A stretch of 15,302 nt of DNA from CAZFBA01 sp964517135 (GTDB lineage: Bacteria; Cyanobacteriota; Vampirovibrionia; JBFMGH01). The position numbers and the translations under genes are program-made. The notes under the pieces are model-generated. The model ran no database searches. It saw nothing but the letters and a program-made list of their open reading frames with translations, and was not told the DNA's origin. Shown piece by piece: positions 5,419-12,641 of this stretch. Position 1 is the first letter of the stretch. Each line of letters starts with the position of its first letter. The stretch is from assembly GCA_964517135.1 (NCBI GenBank), contig CAZFBA010000062.1:1-15302 (forward strand), in the 5' to 3' direction.

Positions 5419-7539
5419 TTGAAAACCTCTTCTTTAAGTACAACCAGAGGGTTATTAATTATGTTATGCCTTTCGGTGGGGTTATCTTTTGCTGGCATGA
5501 TTCTGATTTATTCTTCACACAAAGAATATTATACTATTGTACCTTATTTACCGTCTCTATCAGGCCTTTCATCTGAGCTATTTTATGCTAGTGGTCTTAT
5601 ATTATGTATTCTTGCTATTATACTGTCTACAATATTTTTTAAAAATAGCCGTTTTCAACCTTTTGATAAATTAATATTACCTGAAAATAAGGAAGAAAGC
5701 ACCTTTACAATATCCATTAATTCATTAAATCTTTGTTTTATGGTTATAACTATAGTTTCTTTGTCTGTTATTGTTTATTATCTGGTTTTTAAAGATAGCT
5801 ATTATAGCTTTTTAAACCTGTTCTGGATTCTTTCTATTGTTTGTCCTTTCTTGTTATTAGTTGATTTTAGCAGGGTAAGACATTTAAAAGCATCATTTAG
5901 AATAGATAAGAGTGAAGTATTTTTTATTATTATGCTATTATTAGCTGGTCTGGCTTTACTGATACCTTTTTTGAGTCTTTTGCCGTCGTTTGTTACTGAT
6001 GATGAAGGCTTTATGGGCCTTCAAGCAAGGAAATTTTTATGGCAGACTCCTGTAAATATTTTTGGATTCAGTGATTTTTTCTATCATCCTAACTTAAGTT
6101 TTTACCCGCTTTACCTTTCACTAAAAATTTTCTCCAATGATATTTTTGGTTTGAGGTTAAGCTCTGTTATTATAAGTTTAATAAGCCTGCCAGTTAGTTT
6201 TTATCTTTTTAAAATACTCTTTAATCGCAATATAGCCGCTCTCTCAGTAATATTTATGTTATTTTCCCATGTTTTCATTGCCCATGCACGAATCGGATTT
6301 AATAATACTCAGAGTATTTTACTCTTTGTTATGGCTTTATTGTTGCTGGTTTCAGGTCTCAAAAAAAACAGCTTCTCGCTTATATACCTGACAGGAGTAT
6401 TAGCTGGTCTGGGATTTTATTCATATTTTGCCTCAAGAACAATTATAATTATTGTTATACTTTATTTACTGTATCTTATAGTTTTCAACTTATACAAAAA
6501 GACTTCTATAATTAAGTTTATAGTTGTAAGTATTACTGGATTTACTATCTGCTGTGCACCTCTATTTATTGAAACAATTAAAAAACCTTATACGCTGAAT
6601 AAAAGGTTTTATGATGTTTTATTGATATCTGAAAATAGCCAGATTAAACCTGCATGTATACTGCAAAATACAAACAATAAGATAATCACACTGCTAAATA
6701 ATACTAAAAAGTCTTTTTTACTATACTTTTCAACCCGTGATCATGGTACTACTTACCAGGTTAACAGGCCCTTTCTAGATTTTGTATCCAGTATCCTTTT
6801 TATTCTGGGGCTTCCACTTTTATTAATCCATTTTAAAAAACCTTCATCAGCTCTTATTATTATTAGTGCTATTATTATAATTTTCTTTTGTCAGGTTATA
6901 ACGAAAGATATACCGGGTTATCAGCGTATTATTATGATTATACCGCTTACATCAATAATTTGTAGTCTTTATATATCTACTATAACTGATTTTTTATTAC
7001 TACATATTAAAGAAAACTCAATAAAGAATATGCTTTTACCACCTATTCTACTCTATAGTACTGTTATAGCAATAATTATAATCAATATAGAAACCTATTA
7101 TTCTAACTATACATTTAATATTTTTAAAGGCTGGGCACACGAAACAATAAATCTTTCAGCTTATGCTATAAAGAATTTTAAGCACAGGTATGATTTTTAT
7201 ACGGTATATTCAAACTTTAGCCTTGAACCTGGAGGCAAACCAGTTATTATAAACCTTGATATGGCCAGCGCACGATTTTTATTGAATGATACAATCTATA
7301 AAAACCGTGAATTAGAGATTAAAAAAACTTATCAGCCTTTTAATAGACCTGTTAACAAAGATGTTGTATTTTTAATACCATGTTTAGATGGATTTGATAA
7401 TACTTTTAATATCCTTCATTCTTATTACCCCTCAGGCAGAACTCTTTTTGTCAATAATTATAACGGAGTACGCCTATTTTTAATGTATATCGTTAATAAA
7501 AACACAATAAACACCCATATAAAGGAGCTTAAGCAATGA
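5419..7539 (+). CDS. Membrane glycosyltransferase, GT-C fold, ArnT/PMT-like
   Basis: This 706-aa polytopic protein probably transfers a sugar from a polyprenyl-phosphate carrier to an acceptor on the outer face of the cytoplasmic membrane. A TTG start is chosen because AAAGGA (5406-5411) lies 7 nt upstream and no nearby in-frame ATG has such a site. Residues 1-190 hold about five membrane spans that precede the usual core. The first extracytoplasmic loop begins FVTDDEGFMG (191-200), with D194/D195/E196 matching the acidic pair that the GT39/GT83 families use for catalysis and metal binding. HPNLSFYPLY (223-232), FIAHARIGFNN (286-296), GFYSYFASR (332-340) and PGYQRIIMIIPL (499-510) fit the family pattern. 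A soluble C-terminal part follows the last spans (about 560-706). The lipoprotein gene overlaps its stop by 4 bp. The sugar and acceptor cannot be read from sequence. Confidence 0.85.
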   Translation: MKTSSLSTTRGLLIMLCLSVGLSFAGMILIYSSHKEYYTIVPYLPSLSGLSSELFYASGLILCILAIILSTIFFKNSRFQPFDKLILPENKEESTFTISINSLNLCFMVITIVSLSVIVYYLVFKDSYYSFLNLFWILSIVCPFLLLVDFSRVRHLKASFRIDKSEVFFIIMLLLAGLALLIPFLSLLPSFVTDDEGFMGLQARKFLWQTPVNIFGFSDFFYHPNLSFYPLYLSLKIFSNDIFGLRLSSVIISLISLPVSFYLFKILFNRNIAALSVIFMLFSHVFIAHARIGFNNTQSILLFVMALLLLVSGLKKNSFSLIYLTGVLAGLGFYSYFASRTIIIIVILYLLYLIVFNLYKKTSIIKFIVVSITGFTICCAPLFIETIKKPYTLNKRFYDVLLISENSQIKPACILQNTNNKIITLLNNTKKSFLLYFSTRDHGTTYQVNRPFLDFVSSILFILGLPLLLIHFKKPSSALIIISAIIIIFFCQVITKDIPGYQRIIMIIPLTSIICSLYISTITDFLLLHIKENSIKNMLLPPILLYSTVIAIIIINIETYYSNYTFNIFKGWAHETINLSAYAIKNFKHRYDFYTVYSNFSLEPGGKPVIINLDMASARFLLNDTIYKNRELEIKKTYQPFNRPVNKDVVFLIPCLDGFDNTFNILHSYYPSGRTLFVNNYNGVRLFLMYIVNKNTINTHIKELKQ

Positions 7540-8345
7540 AACACTTTTTAATCTTTCTGCTTTTCTTTTTAACCTTATTTGTATATGGATGTAACACAGT
7601 TGAAAAAAAGCCTTCAGGAATTATTATGGAGATAACCCCTGACGCTAAAATTGTATGGAAAAGTAAAATTTATAAATACCCTTCCTGCTTTAATAAAGAC
7701 AATAAAGGAAATCTTCTTATTGCTGATATGGCTACTTCAAGCTTTTATGAAACCGATAAAGATGGCAATTTAAGGTGGATTTACCCCGGAAACAACCCTT
7801 CCTATATTGAAAAAACATCAGAAAACAATTACCTGATAGTAAATCAAACAGGCCCAAAGTCTATTCAGGTAGTAAATTCTCTGGGAGAAGTTGTTGATTC
7901 TATTGAAAACCTTGACAATCCCGCAGAAGCACACATATTTAAAAATAATCACTACCTGGTCGCCCTAAAAGGCCAGAATAGCATAAAAATTTATAACCCT
8001 GATCATCAAATTCTCTGGGAAACAAAAGAGGGGCTTTTAGATTCTCCTTCAAGCGTTCAAGCCTTACCTGATGATACTTTTTTAATCAGTGACTATAATA
8101 ACGCTAGAATTATCGAAATTAATAAAGACTCTCAAATACTATGGAAGTATTTTGATCATCTAAATCACCCTTCAGCAGCAATTAGACTTCATAACAATGT
8201 TTATGTTATAGGCGACAGAGACAATAAAAGAATCTTATTCATTAAAAAAACTGGTGAAATTGTTAATACGCTAAACAACTTGCAGGTAAATTCTATATCA
8301 CTGCTTCCTGACGGTCACCTGGGTGTTGCAGCTCTTAAATATTAG
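7536..8345 (+). CDS. Six-bladed beta-propeller lipoprotein
   Basis: This is a 269-aa exported lipoprotein. AAAGGAG (7521-7527) lies 8 nt before the ATG, which overlaps the upstream stop (ATGA). The signal peptide (residues 1-18) ends in the lipobox FVYGC, with Cys19 as the lipidation site. Six repeats follow at about 40-residue spacing, each with a hydrophobic strand, a Gly or Asp turn and a strand often ending in Trp: near 28-45 (ITPDAKIVWKS), 68-85, 108-125, 148-165, 189-206 (INKDSQILWKY) and 231-248. This is the pattern of NHL, PQQ-like or arylsulfotransferase-like propellers. No catalytic residues are recognised, so a binding or scaffolding role is likelier than enzymatic. Coupling to the glycosyltransferase suggests both serve one envelope glycosylation process. 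Confidence 0.85.
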   Translation: MKHFLIFLLFFLTLFVYGCNTVEKKPSGIIMEITPDAKIVWKSKIYKYPSCFNKDNKGNLLIADMATSSFYETDKDGNLRWIYPGNNPSYIEKTSENNYLIVNQTGPKSIQVVNSLGEVVDSIENLDNPAEAHIFKNNHYLVALKGQNSIKIYNPDHQILWETKEGLLDSPSSVQALPDDTFLISDYNNARIIEINKDSQILWKYFDHLNHPSAAIRLHNNVYVIGDRDNKRILFIKKTGEIVNTLNNLQVNSISLLPDGHLGVAALKY

Positions 8346-8359
8346 TTTAAAATTTTCTC

Positions 8360-8388
8360 TTTTCATTTTACCCATAAACTGATACGAT
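8360..8388 (+). promoter_or_regulatory. Candidate promoter for the TMEM43-family gene
   Basis: TTTTCA (8360-8365), a 17-bp spacer and TACGAT (8383-8388) preceded by TG (extended -10, TGATACGAT). Two copies of GTTTAAAATTT (8345-8355 and 8390-8400) flank it. The gene starts at 8447, giving a leader of about 50 nt. Confidence 0.4.
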
Positions 8389-8446
8389 GGTTTAAAATTT
8401 ATGTTATTTGTACATTTTGGTCAGTATCTCAATGAGGGGAAGAATT

Positions 8447-9610
8447 ATGTCAGATACGTTTGAAACTGTTACCAAACAAGGATATTTTCAGCGGATTTCC
8501 AAGTCAATCGGTGGTGTATTTTTTGGTATCATACTGTTTCTTGCTTCTTTCGGCGTTCTATTCTGGAATGAAGGCCGGGCTGATTACTCAAAAATAGCTG
8601 AAACTTCGGTGCCTGTTCAAGCAGAAAGTCAACCAGAAGCCCAAATGCAGGGTAAATTTGTTTCTACTACAGGAAAACTTACTACAGATGAAACTATTGG
8701 GGATCAAATGTTCTTAATACCCGGCAATTACTTATCTTTACATAGAAATTCTGAAATGTATGCCTGGGAAGAAACATCTCATTCTGAAACCCAGAAAAAC
8801 GTCGGTGGTTCTGAAACAACTAAAACAACCTACACCTATAATAAAAAATGGACCTCAAGCCCTAGTAGTTCAAGCAGCTTCAAGAAACCACAGGGCCATG
8901 AAAACCCTCCTAAAACTATTAACAGTGAAACATTTAAAGCTAACAACGGTAAACTGGGTGTTTTTGAAGTTAATGTTAAATCACTGGACCTTCCCGGAAC
9001 CGAAAATTTAACCATTACTAAAGAAATGATCTTTCCTGAAGTGTTTAATCAGGGAATTAATCTTGTAAGTGGTTATCTTTACAAAGGTAGTGGTTCTCTT
9101 GAAAATCCACAAATAGGTGATATTAGAATCAGCTATAATGCACTAAAATCAGGTGTAGATGGAACTATTTTTGCCAAAATAGATGGAAATAAACTTGTTT
9201 CTTTCACTAATAAAGATAATAAATCAATGTTTAGAATGCTTACAGGTGATCGTGAAAGTGCAATTCAACAGCTTAAAACAGAACATAAAATATGGACCTG
9301 GGTCTTAAGAGGAGCAGGGTTTATTATGATGCTTGCTGGCCTCTCAATGATCTTTGCACCTATTTCTGTAGTCCTTGACTTTATACCAATCTTTGGTAGC
9401 ATTTCAAGAGGGCTTATCGGATTTGTTATATTTATTGTATCGTTTATCTTATCAGGCCTTACAATTCTGATTTCAATTCTAGTACATAATATTATCTACC
9501 TTATAATATTTGGTGGAATACTGTTTATTGGAATTCTCATTATACTGGGTATTGTAGGTGTACTGGTACTTAAAAATAAAGATAAATTAGTTGCTGGTAA
9601 ACAAAGCTAG
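8447..9610 (+). CDS. TMEM43-family membrane protein
   Basis: This is a 387-aa protein of the TMEM43 (LUMA) family, which is found in animals at the inner nuclear membrane and also widely in bacteria, where its role is not established. The start at 8447 has an AGGGGA site at 8435-8440, 6 nt upstream; ATGs further upstream lack one. One membrane span at about residues 21-39 ends in the family signature FWNEGRA (39-45). A long extracytoplasmic domain (46-283) contains the LHR/EMYAWEE region (98-110) and a Ser/Thr-rich stretch (110-145). Three or four spans occupy 286-376, with a short basic tail. It stands alone between its own promoter and the terminator at 9638-9663, so neighbours say little about its job. 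Confidence 0.88.
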   Translation: MSDTFETVTKQGYFQRISKSIGGVFFGIILFLASFGVLFWNEGRADYSKIAETSVPVQAESQPEAQMQGKFVSTTGKLTTDETIGDQMFLIPGNYLSLHRNSEMYAWEETSHSETQKNVGGSETTKTTYTYNKKWTSSPSSSSSFKKPQGHENPPKTINSETFKANNGKLGVFEVNVKSLDLPGTENLTITKEMIFPEVFNQGINLVSGYLYKGSGSLENPQIGDIRISYNALKSGVDGTIFAKIDGNKLVSFTNKDNKSMFRMLTGDRESAIQQLKTEHKIWTWVLRGAGFIMMLAGLSMIFAPISVVLDFIPIFGSISRGLIGFVIFIVSFILSGLTILISILVHNIIYLIIFGGILFIGILIILGIVGVLVLKNKDKLVAGKQS

Positions 9611-9637
9611 CAAAAGTTCTTTCATTCTTAAAAACAG

Positions 9638-9663
9638 GAAATCACCTCCGGGTGATTTCTTTA
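9638..9663. terminator. Bidirectional intrinsic terminator between convergent genes
   Basis: GAAATCACC (9638-9646) pairs perfectly with GGTGATTTC (9651-9659), loop TCCG. TTTATT follows on the plus strand. On the minus strand the stem is followed by CTG and then TTTTT. It lies between the plus gene ending at 9610 and the minus gene ending at 9669 and can serve both. Confidence 0.85.
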
Positions 9664-9668
9664 TTGCT

Positions 9669-10343
9669 TTATAACTTCCTATTATAGTTAATTTTATCCC
9701 ACAAGGATCTATTTTGTTTGTTGTTCTTAATTTCTTCCCTCAGGTGATCACATTGTTTCTTTAAATCATCTCTCTGTTTTTCCAGATCTTTTATTTTATT
9801 TTTCAGGTCTTCATTTTTTTCTACCTGTACTAAATTATTATTCTCTAGTTCTTTTACCCTTATTTCTATTATTTTTAACTCTGCTTTTGCTTGTATAGCC
9901 TCTATTCTCAAGGATTCATTTTTTTCTTTTAACCCCTTATTCTCTGCTTTGATTTCTAGGTATTCTCTCTCTATTCTACTGTAAGATTCTTTCCAGGATA
10001 TAAGTTGATTATCAGCAAGATCTTTTATTGATGAAATTAACCGGTCAAATGAAGTTTGTTCCATGGAAACAATTTGAAACTCTGGTTCTACTGGTGAATC
10101 ATTTACTATTTCTGCATCATGGAACGATTCATTCTCCTTATTTTCTACTGATGATTTTTGGGGTTCTGTTATAGATTCTCCTTTTTCTCCCAACAACCGT
10201 AAATATTCTAAATCTTCAATTGTAACAAGCTTTTTACCACCCTGTACCACATGAGGCGTCTGGCCTTTATCTATTCTTTTGTAAATGGTTTTTACAGAGA
10301 CACCCAGTAAATTTGCATATTCTAAAACTGTAATTTTTTTCAA
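9669..10343 (-). CDS. Helix-turn-helix DNA-binding protein with long coiled coil
   Basis: This is a 224-aa protein beginning at a TTG (10343-10341); the frame is closed upstream without an ATG, and only a weak GGT-type site precedes it. Residues 5-50 form a MerR/excisionase-like helix-turn-helix with a short wing (LEYANLLGVSVKTIYKRIDK, then GGKKLVTIEDLEYLRLL). Residues 52-115 are an acidic, Ser/Asn-rich linker. Residues 118-210 are a strong heptad-type coiled coil full of Glu and Lys. The end (SLWDKINYNRKL, 213-224) is aromatic and basic. The layout resembles KfrA-type plasmid proteins and Bacillus RacA, which bind DNA and assemble through coiled coils, but sequence kinship is not shown. It is divergent from a replication-protein-like gene, and its promoter region carries phased repeats that are likely its own operators. 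Confidence 0.8.
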   Translation of the reverse strand: MKKITVLEYANLLGVSVKTIYKRIDKGQTPHVVQGGKKLVTIEDLEYLRLLGEKGESITEPQKSSVENKENESFHDAEIVNDSPVEPEFQIVSMEQTSFDRLISSIKDLADNQLISWKESYSRIEREYLEIKAENKGLKEKNESLRIEAIQAKAELKIIEIRVKELENNNLVQVEKNEDLKNKIKDLEKQRDDLKKQCDHLREEIKNNKQNRSLWDKINYNRKL

Positions 10344-10346
10344 TCT

Positions 10347-10396
10347 TTTACCACTCTTTCTACGGTAGAAAACATTCTTTCTACCAATTTACCACT
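10347..10396. promoter_or_regulatory. Phased operator-like repeats upstream of the HTH gene
   Basis: Two nested pairs of direct repeats can be read. TTTACCACT occurs at 10347-10355 and 10388-10396 (41 bp apart). CTTTCTAC occurs at 10356-10363 and 10377-10384 (21 bp apart). Between them GGTAGAAA (10364-10371) forms a dyad with TTTCTACC (10378-10385), and TTTCTAC/GTAGAAA (10357-10371) forms a tighter palindrome. Spacings of about two and four helical turns put the half sites on one DNA face. This suits cooperative binding by a dimer, most simply autoregulation by the adjacent HTH protein. An iteron-like origin is the alternative. Confidence 0.6.
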
Positions 10397-10421
10397 TGAA
10401 TACAACAAAAACAAGTAGTAA

Positions 10422-10435
10422 ACTAATGCATTAGT
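10422..10435. repeat. 14-bp perfect palindrome ACTAATGCATTAGT
   Basis: The sequence reads identically on both strands. It lies midway between the two divergent genes and could be a second operator. AT-rich composition makes short palindromes fairly common, so the claim rests on its position. Confidence 0.5.
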
Positions 10436-10452
10436 ATACAAATAAATAGACT

Positions 10453-10512
10453 CCTACCGGAGTAGAAGCCCTTTAAATAATTGCTTTTTATATCTTAGCT
10501 TCTCATGGTAGG
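10453..10512 (+). promoter_or_regulatory. Imperfect inverted repeat in the leader of the winged-helix gene
   Basis: CCTACC (10453-10458) pairs with GGTAGG (10507-10512), and AGAAGC (10464-10469) with GCTTCT (10498-10503), leaving 5-nt and 3-nt internal loops and a 28-nt AT-rich apical loop. ACTCC-TACC-GGAGT (10450-10463) forms a competing small hairpin. It could be an mRNA leader structure or part of an origin. No promoter boxes are clear nearby. Confidence 0.4.
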
Positions 10513-10551
10513 GGTGTCAAGTGTTGAGTAATATTCAAAGGAGTAATTGAC

Positions 10552-11556
10552 ATGCCTGATAATGAGGTTTTAGTTTGTATGGAAAAGCACAGTTATCAAC
10601 ACGTTCAGGGTATTATGCTTTTAAATCTTAATCGTCTTTCTTCAGAGCTTCACCTGACCCACCAGGAATACAGGCTTATGGGGGTTTTAATTGGCCTCTG
10701 GAACAAAAAATACGGGATGGCATTTCCTTCTATTGCCTATCTGACAAAACTTTGTAGAATGGGAAGAACAACAATCCTCAAAGCACTGGATAACCTGACT
10801 TTTAAAAACCTGCTTATCGTTGTTAAAACAAAAGGAAAGCGAAATAGCTATTATTTTAGTAATATTCTATTTAAAACTGATAACTGTTCCTCCATGAAAA
10901 CCACCACCGTTCCTGATGTGAGGAACAGCTTTCATGAACATAATAGAGACAGAACAATAAAGAATCAAGCATTAAAAATCAAAAATAATGATGATATTAA
11001 TCTATCAAAAAAAATTAAACCGATTCTTTCTAAATGGCAGGTTTCAAATCCTGATAAGTTCATAGATCGTTATGGAACTGATAAAATAGCATTTCTAATA
11101 GATTTTGTCAAAAAGAAATCTCCTCAAAACCCTGGGGCATACCTGAGAACTCTTTTAAACCTGCCAGATGTTATTTTTATTGATAAACACAGACAATCAA
11201 CACAAGTTGAAGAAAATACAGAATTACAGGAAATGCTTAAAAACCCATTCTGGAAAGATAAAAAAACAGGTAAAATTTATCAGGTTCGACCGGATAGGGG
11301 TAACCATCTTTTAATAAAATATAATGCTTCAGATAAGACATTTTTCTTTCTGGATAATGATCAGGAATCCTTTAAAGTAGATCAATTTGAAGTATCCTGT
11401 TATCAAGAATACTTGAAGCAAAATGTATCAAACTTTAAAAAACCCGGAAAAATAAGTATAATTAATGAATTATTAAAAAACAACAGAGAAGAAGAAGCCA
11501 GGAACCTTATAAAACTTTTTGGCTTTAAAGAAAAAGATTTTTTGTTAAGTGTTTAG
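10552..11556 (+). CDS. Winged-helix replication-initiator-like protein
   Basis: This is a 334-aa protein; AAAGGAG (10537-10543) lies 8 nt before the ATG. Residues 37-104 form a winged helix of the HTH_36 type seen at the N-terminus of plasmid and phage replication proteins: QEYRLMGVLIGLWNKK, a FPSIAYLTKLCRMGRTTILKAL helix-turn-helix region (59-79), then a basic wing (VKTKGKRNSYYF, 91-102). Residues 105-150 are a variable Asn/Lys linker. Residues 154-206 (IKPILSKWQV, YGTDKIAFLIDFVKK, NPGAYLRTLL) match the small helical module with an NPaGyL motif that often follows the winged helix in those proteins. Residues 228-285 form another small domain (NPFWKDKKTGKIYQV) unknown to me. No helicase or nuclease motif is seen. 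A lipoprotein gene follows after 49 bp. A transcriptional regulator is the main alternative. Confidence 0.75.
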   Translation: MPDNEVLVCMEKHSYQHVQGIMLLNLNRLSSELHLTHQEYRLMGVLIGLWNKKYGMAFPSIAYLTKLCRMGRTTILKALDNLTFKNLLIVVKTKGKRNSYYFSNILFKTDNCSSMKTTTVPDVRNSFHEHNRDRTIKNQALKIKNNDDINLSKKIKPILSKWQVSNPDKFIDRYGTDKIAFLIDFVKKKSPQNPGAYLRTLLNLPDVIFIDKHRQSTQVEENTELQEMLKNPFWKDKKTGKIYQVRPDRGNHLLIKYNASDKTFFFLDNDQESFKVDQFEVSCYQEYLKQNVSNFKKPGKISIINELLKNNREEEARNLIKLFGFKEKDFLLSV

Positions 11557-11605
11557 ACTCAAAAGCTTATATGATAAGTCTCTACATATAGAAAGAGGAT
11601 AAAAG

Positions 11606-12157
11606 ATGTTTAAATATAGGTTTTTAATATTGTTAATAGTGCTTATGTTACCTGTTGCAGGGTGTTTGTGGTATGAAAAACTTGATGTAGATAAAAATTC
11701 TGAGAAATATAATAATGCTGGCCTTGAACTTCTTGAAAAGGAAGATTATAATGCAGCCATAAAAAGCTTTAAAAAAGCTATAGAAATAAAAACCAACTTT
11801 CCTGAAGCATATAACAATATTTGCTGGACCTATGCCCTGATGCAAGAGTATGAAAAAGCTCTGCCAAACTGTGAAAAGGCTTTAGACTTAAAACCAGGAG
11901 AAGCTAAAATAATCGACTCAATAGCATTTACTTATGCAGGTATGGGTGAAATAGATAAAGCTATTTATTTTTATAAGAAAGCTATTTCTGCAAACCCTGA
12001 TATAGCAGACTTTTATTTCAGGCTTGCTGAAGTATATGAGACAAAAGGAGAGCTTAAACAGGCAATTGAAAATTTTCAAATGGCCCAAAAACTAAATCCT
12101 GATTTTAAAAACAGGGTAGAAAGCCGTATAAATAAGCTTGACAAAACCAATCAGTAA
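11606..12157 (+). CDS. Four-TPR lipoprotein
   Basis: This is a 183-aa exported lipoprotein. AGAGGA precedes the ATG by about 6 nt. The signal peptide ends in the lipobox LPVAGC with Cys20 as the lipidated residue. After a short tether come four tetratricopeptide repeats of exactly 34 residues, near 33-66, 67-100, 101-134 and 135-168, each with the Gly/Ala and Pro spacing of canonical TPRs (for example NAGLELLEKEDYNAAIKSF, NPDIADFYFRLAEVYETKG). A short basic end follows. TPR lipoproteins commonly act as assembly or pilotin factors, as in pilus or outer-membrane machines, but no such partner gene is in view. It lies 49 bp after the winged-helix gene without a terminator between, so it may be read from the same transcript. 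Confidence 0.85.
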   Translation: MFKYRFLILLIVLMLPVAGCLWYEKLDVDKNSEKYNNAGLELLEKEDYNAAIKSFKKAIEIKTNFPEAYNNICWTYALMQEYEKALPNCEKALDLKPGEAKIIDSIAFTYAGMGEIDKAIYFYKKAISANPDIADFYFRLAEVYETKGELKQAIENFQMAQKLNPDFKNRVESRINKLDKTNQ

Positions 12158-12167
12158 ATTTATATGG

Positions 12168-12413
12168 TTAATTGAATTTATATTTATTCTTTACATAAAG
12201 CTTAGAACTGTTTAAGAAAGCCATACAGGCTAAAGCATCCATCAGAGATGATGATTTATCCACAAAAAGATCATCTAATTCGTCTTCTTCATTTTCAAGT
12301 CTGGAATAACCGGGAGAACCCATACCGTTAGATTCATTTTCGGCACCAGCAGGCTTCATACCCCTGTTAAAGGCTCCTCTTTGCATTATTTCATTGTTGT
12401 GAATATTGGCCAT
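12168..12413 (-). CDS. Small acidic protein, unrecognised
   Basis: This is an 81-aa product on the minus strand, converging on the TPR lipoprotein gene with only 10 bp between the stops. AGAGAG about 5 nt before the ATG is a usable ribosome binding site. Residues 1-37 are polar and Gly/Asn-rich (MANIHNNEIMQRGAFNRGM). Residues 39-50 are strongly acidic (RLENEEDELDDLF). Residues 54-72 form a likely helix (SSSLMDALACMAFLNSSKL), and the end is basic. No signal peptide or metal motif is seen. A start with a reasonable site, and no gene on the opposite strand, favour a real gene, but the short length leaves doubt. Confidence 0.5.
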   Translation of the reverse strand: MANIHNNEIMQRGAFNRGMKPAGAENESNGMGSPGYSRLENEEDELDDLFVDKSSSLMDALACMAFLNSSKLYVKNKYKFN

Positions 12414-12536
12414 AACTCTCTATTCAAAATTGGTTACTTATGAATAATACAATATACCACATGATATAAAAACACAAAAATATAGAAAATGCTACCCTGT
12501 GAATTTTTCGTAATATTTTATTTGTTCACCAGTCTG

Positions 12537-12545
12537 TGATATTCT
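12537..12545 (+). promoter_or_regulatory. Candidate extended -10 element for the six-TPR gene
   Basis: TGATATTCT, a TG one base before TATTCT (12540-12545), lies about 50-100 bp before the two possible starts. No good -35 box is seen at 17 bp. The same TATTCTAAAA string occurs at 833-842 and 14789-14798. The rest of the 180-bp divergent region is AT-rich without other clear features. Confidence 0.3.
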
Positions 12546-12641
12546 AAAAAAAACATATTTGTATTTTGATAATCGTTTTGAGGTACTGTATTTATGAATA
12601 ATAACAATAATCATTCCTGTTGTTTAAACGGAGGGGAGATT

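Noticed and set aside
8760..9011. 83-codon plus-strand frame inside the TMEM43-family gene
   Set aside because: Alternative-frame shadow of the Ser/Thr-rich domain.
11648..11845. Minus-strand frame inside the TPR lipoprotein gene
   Set aside because: Opposite a clear lipoprotein and TPR sequence; no start signal.
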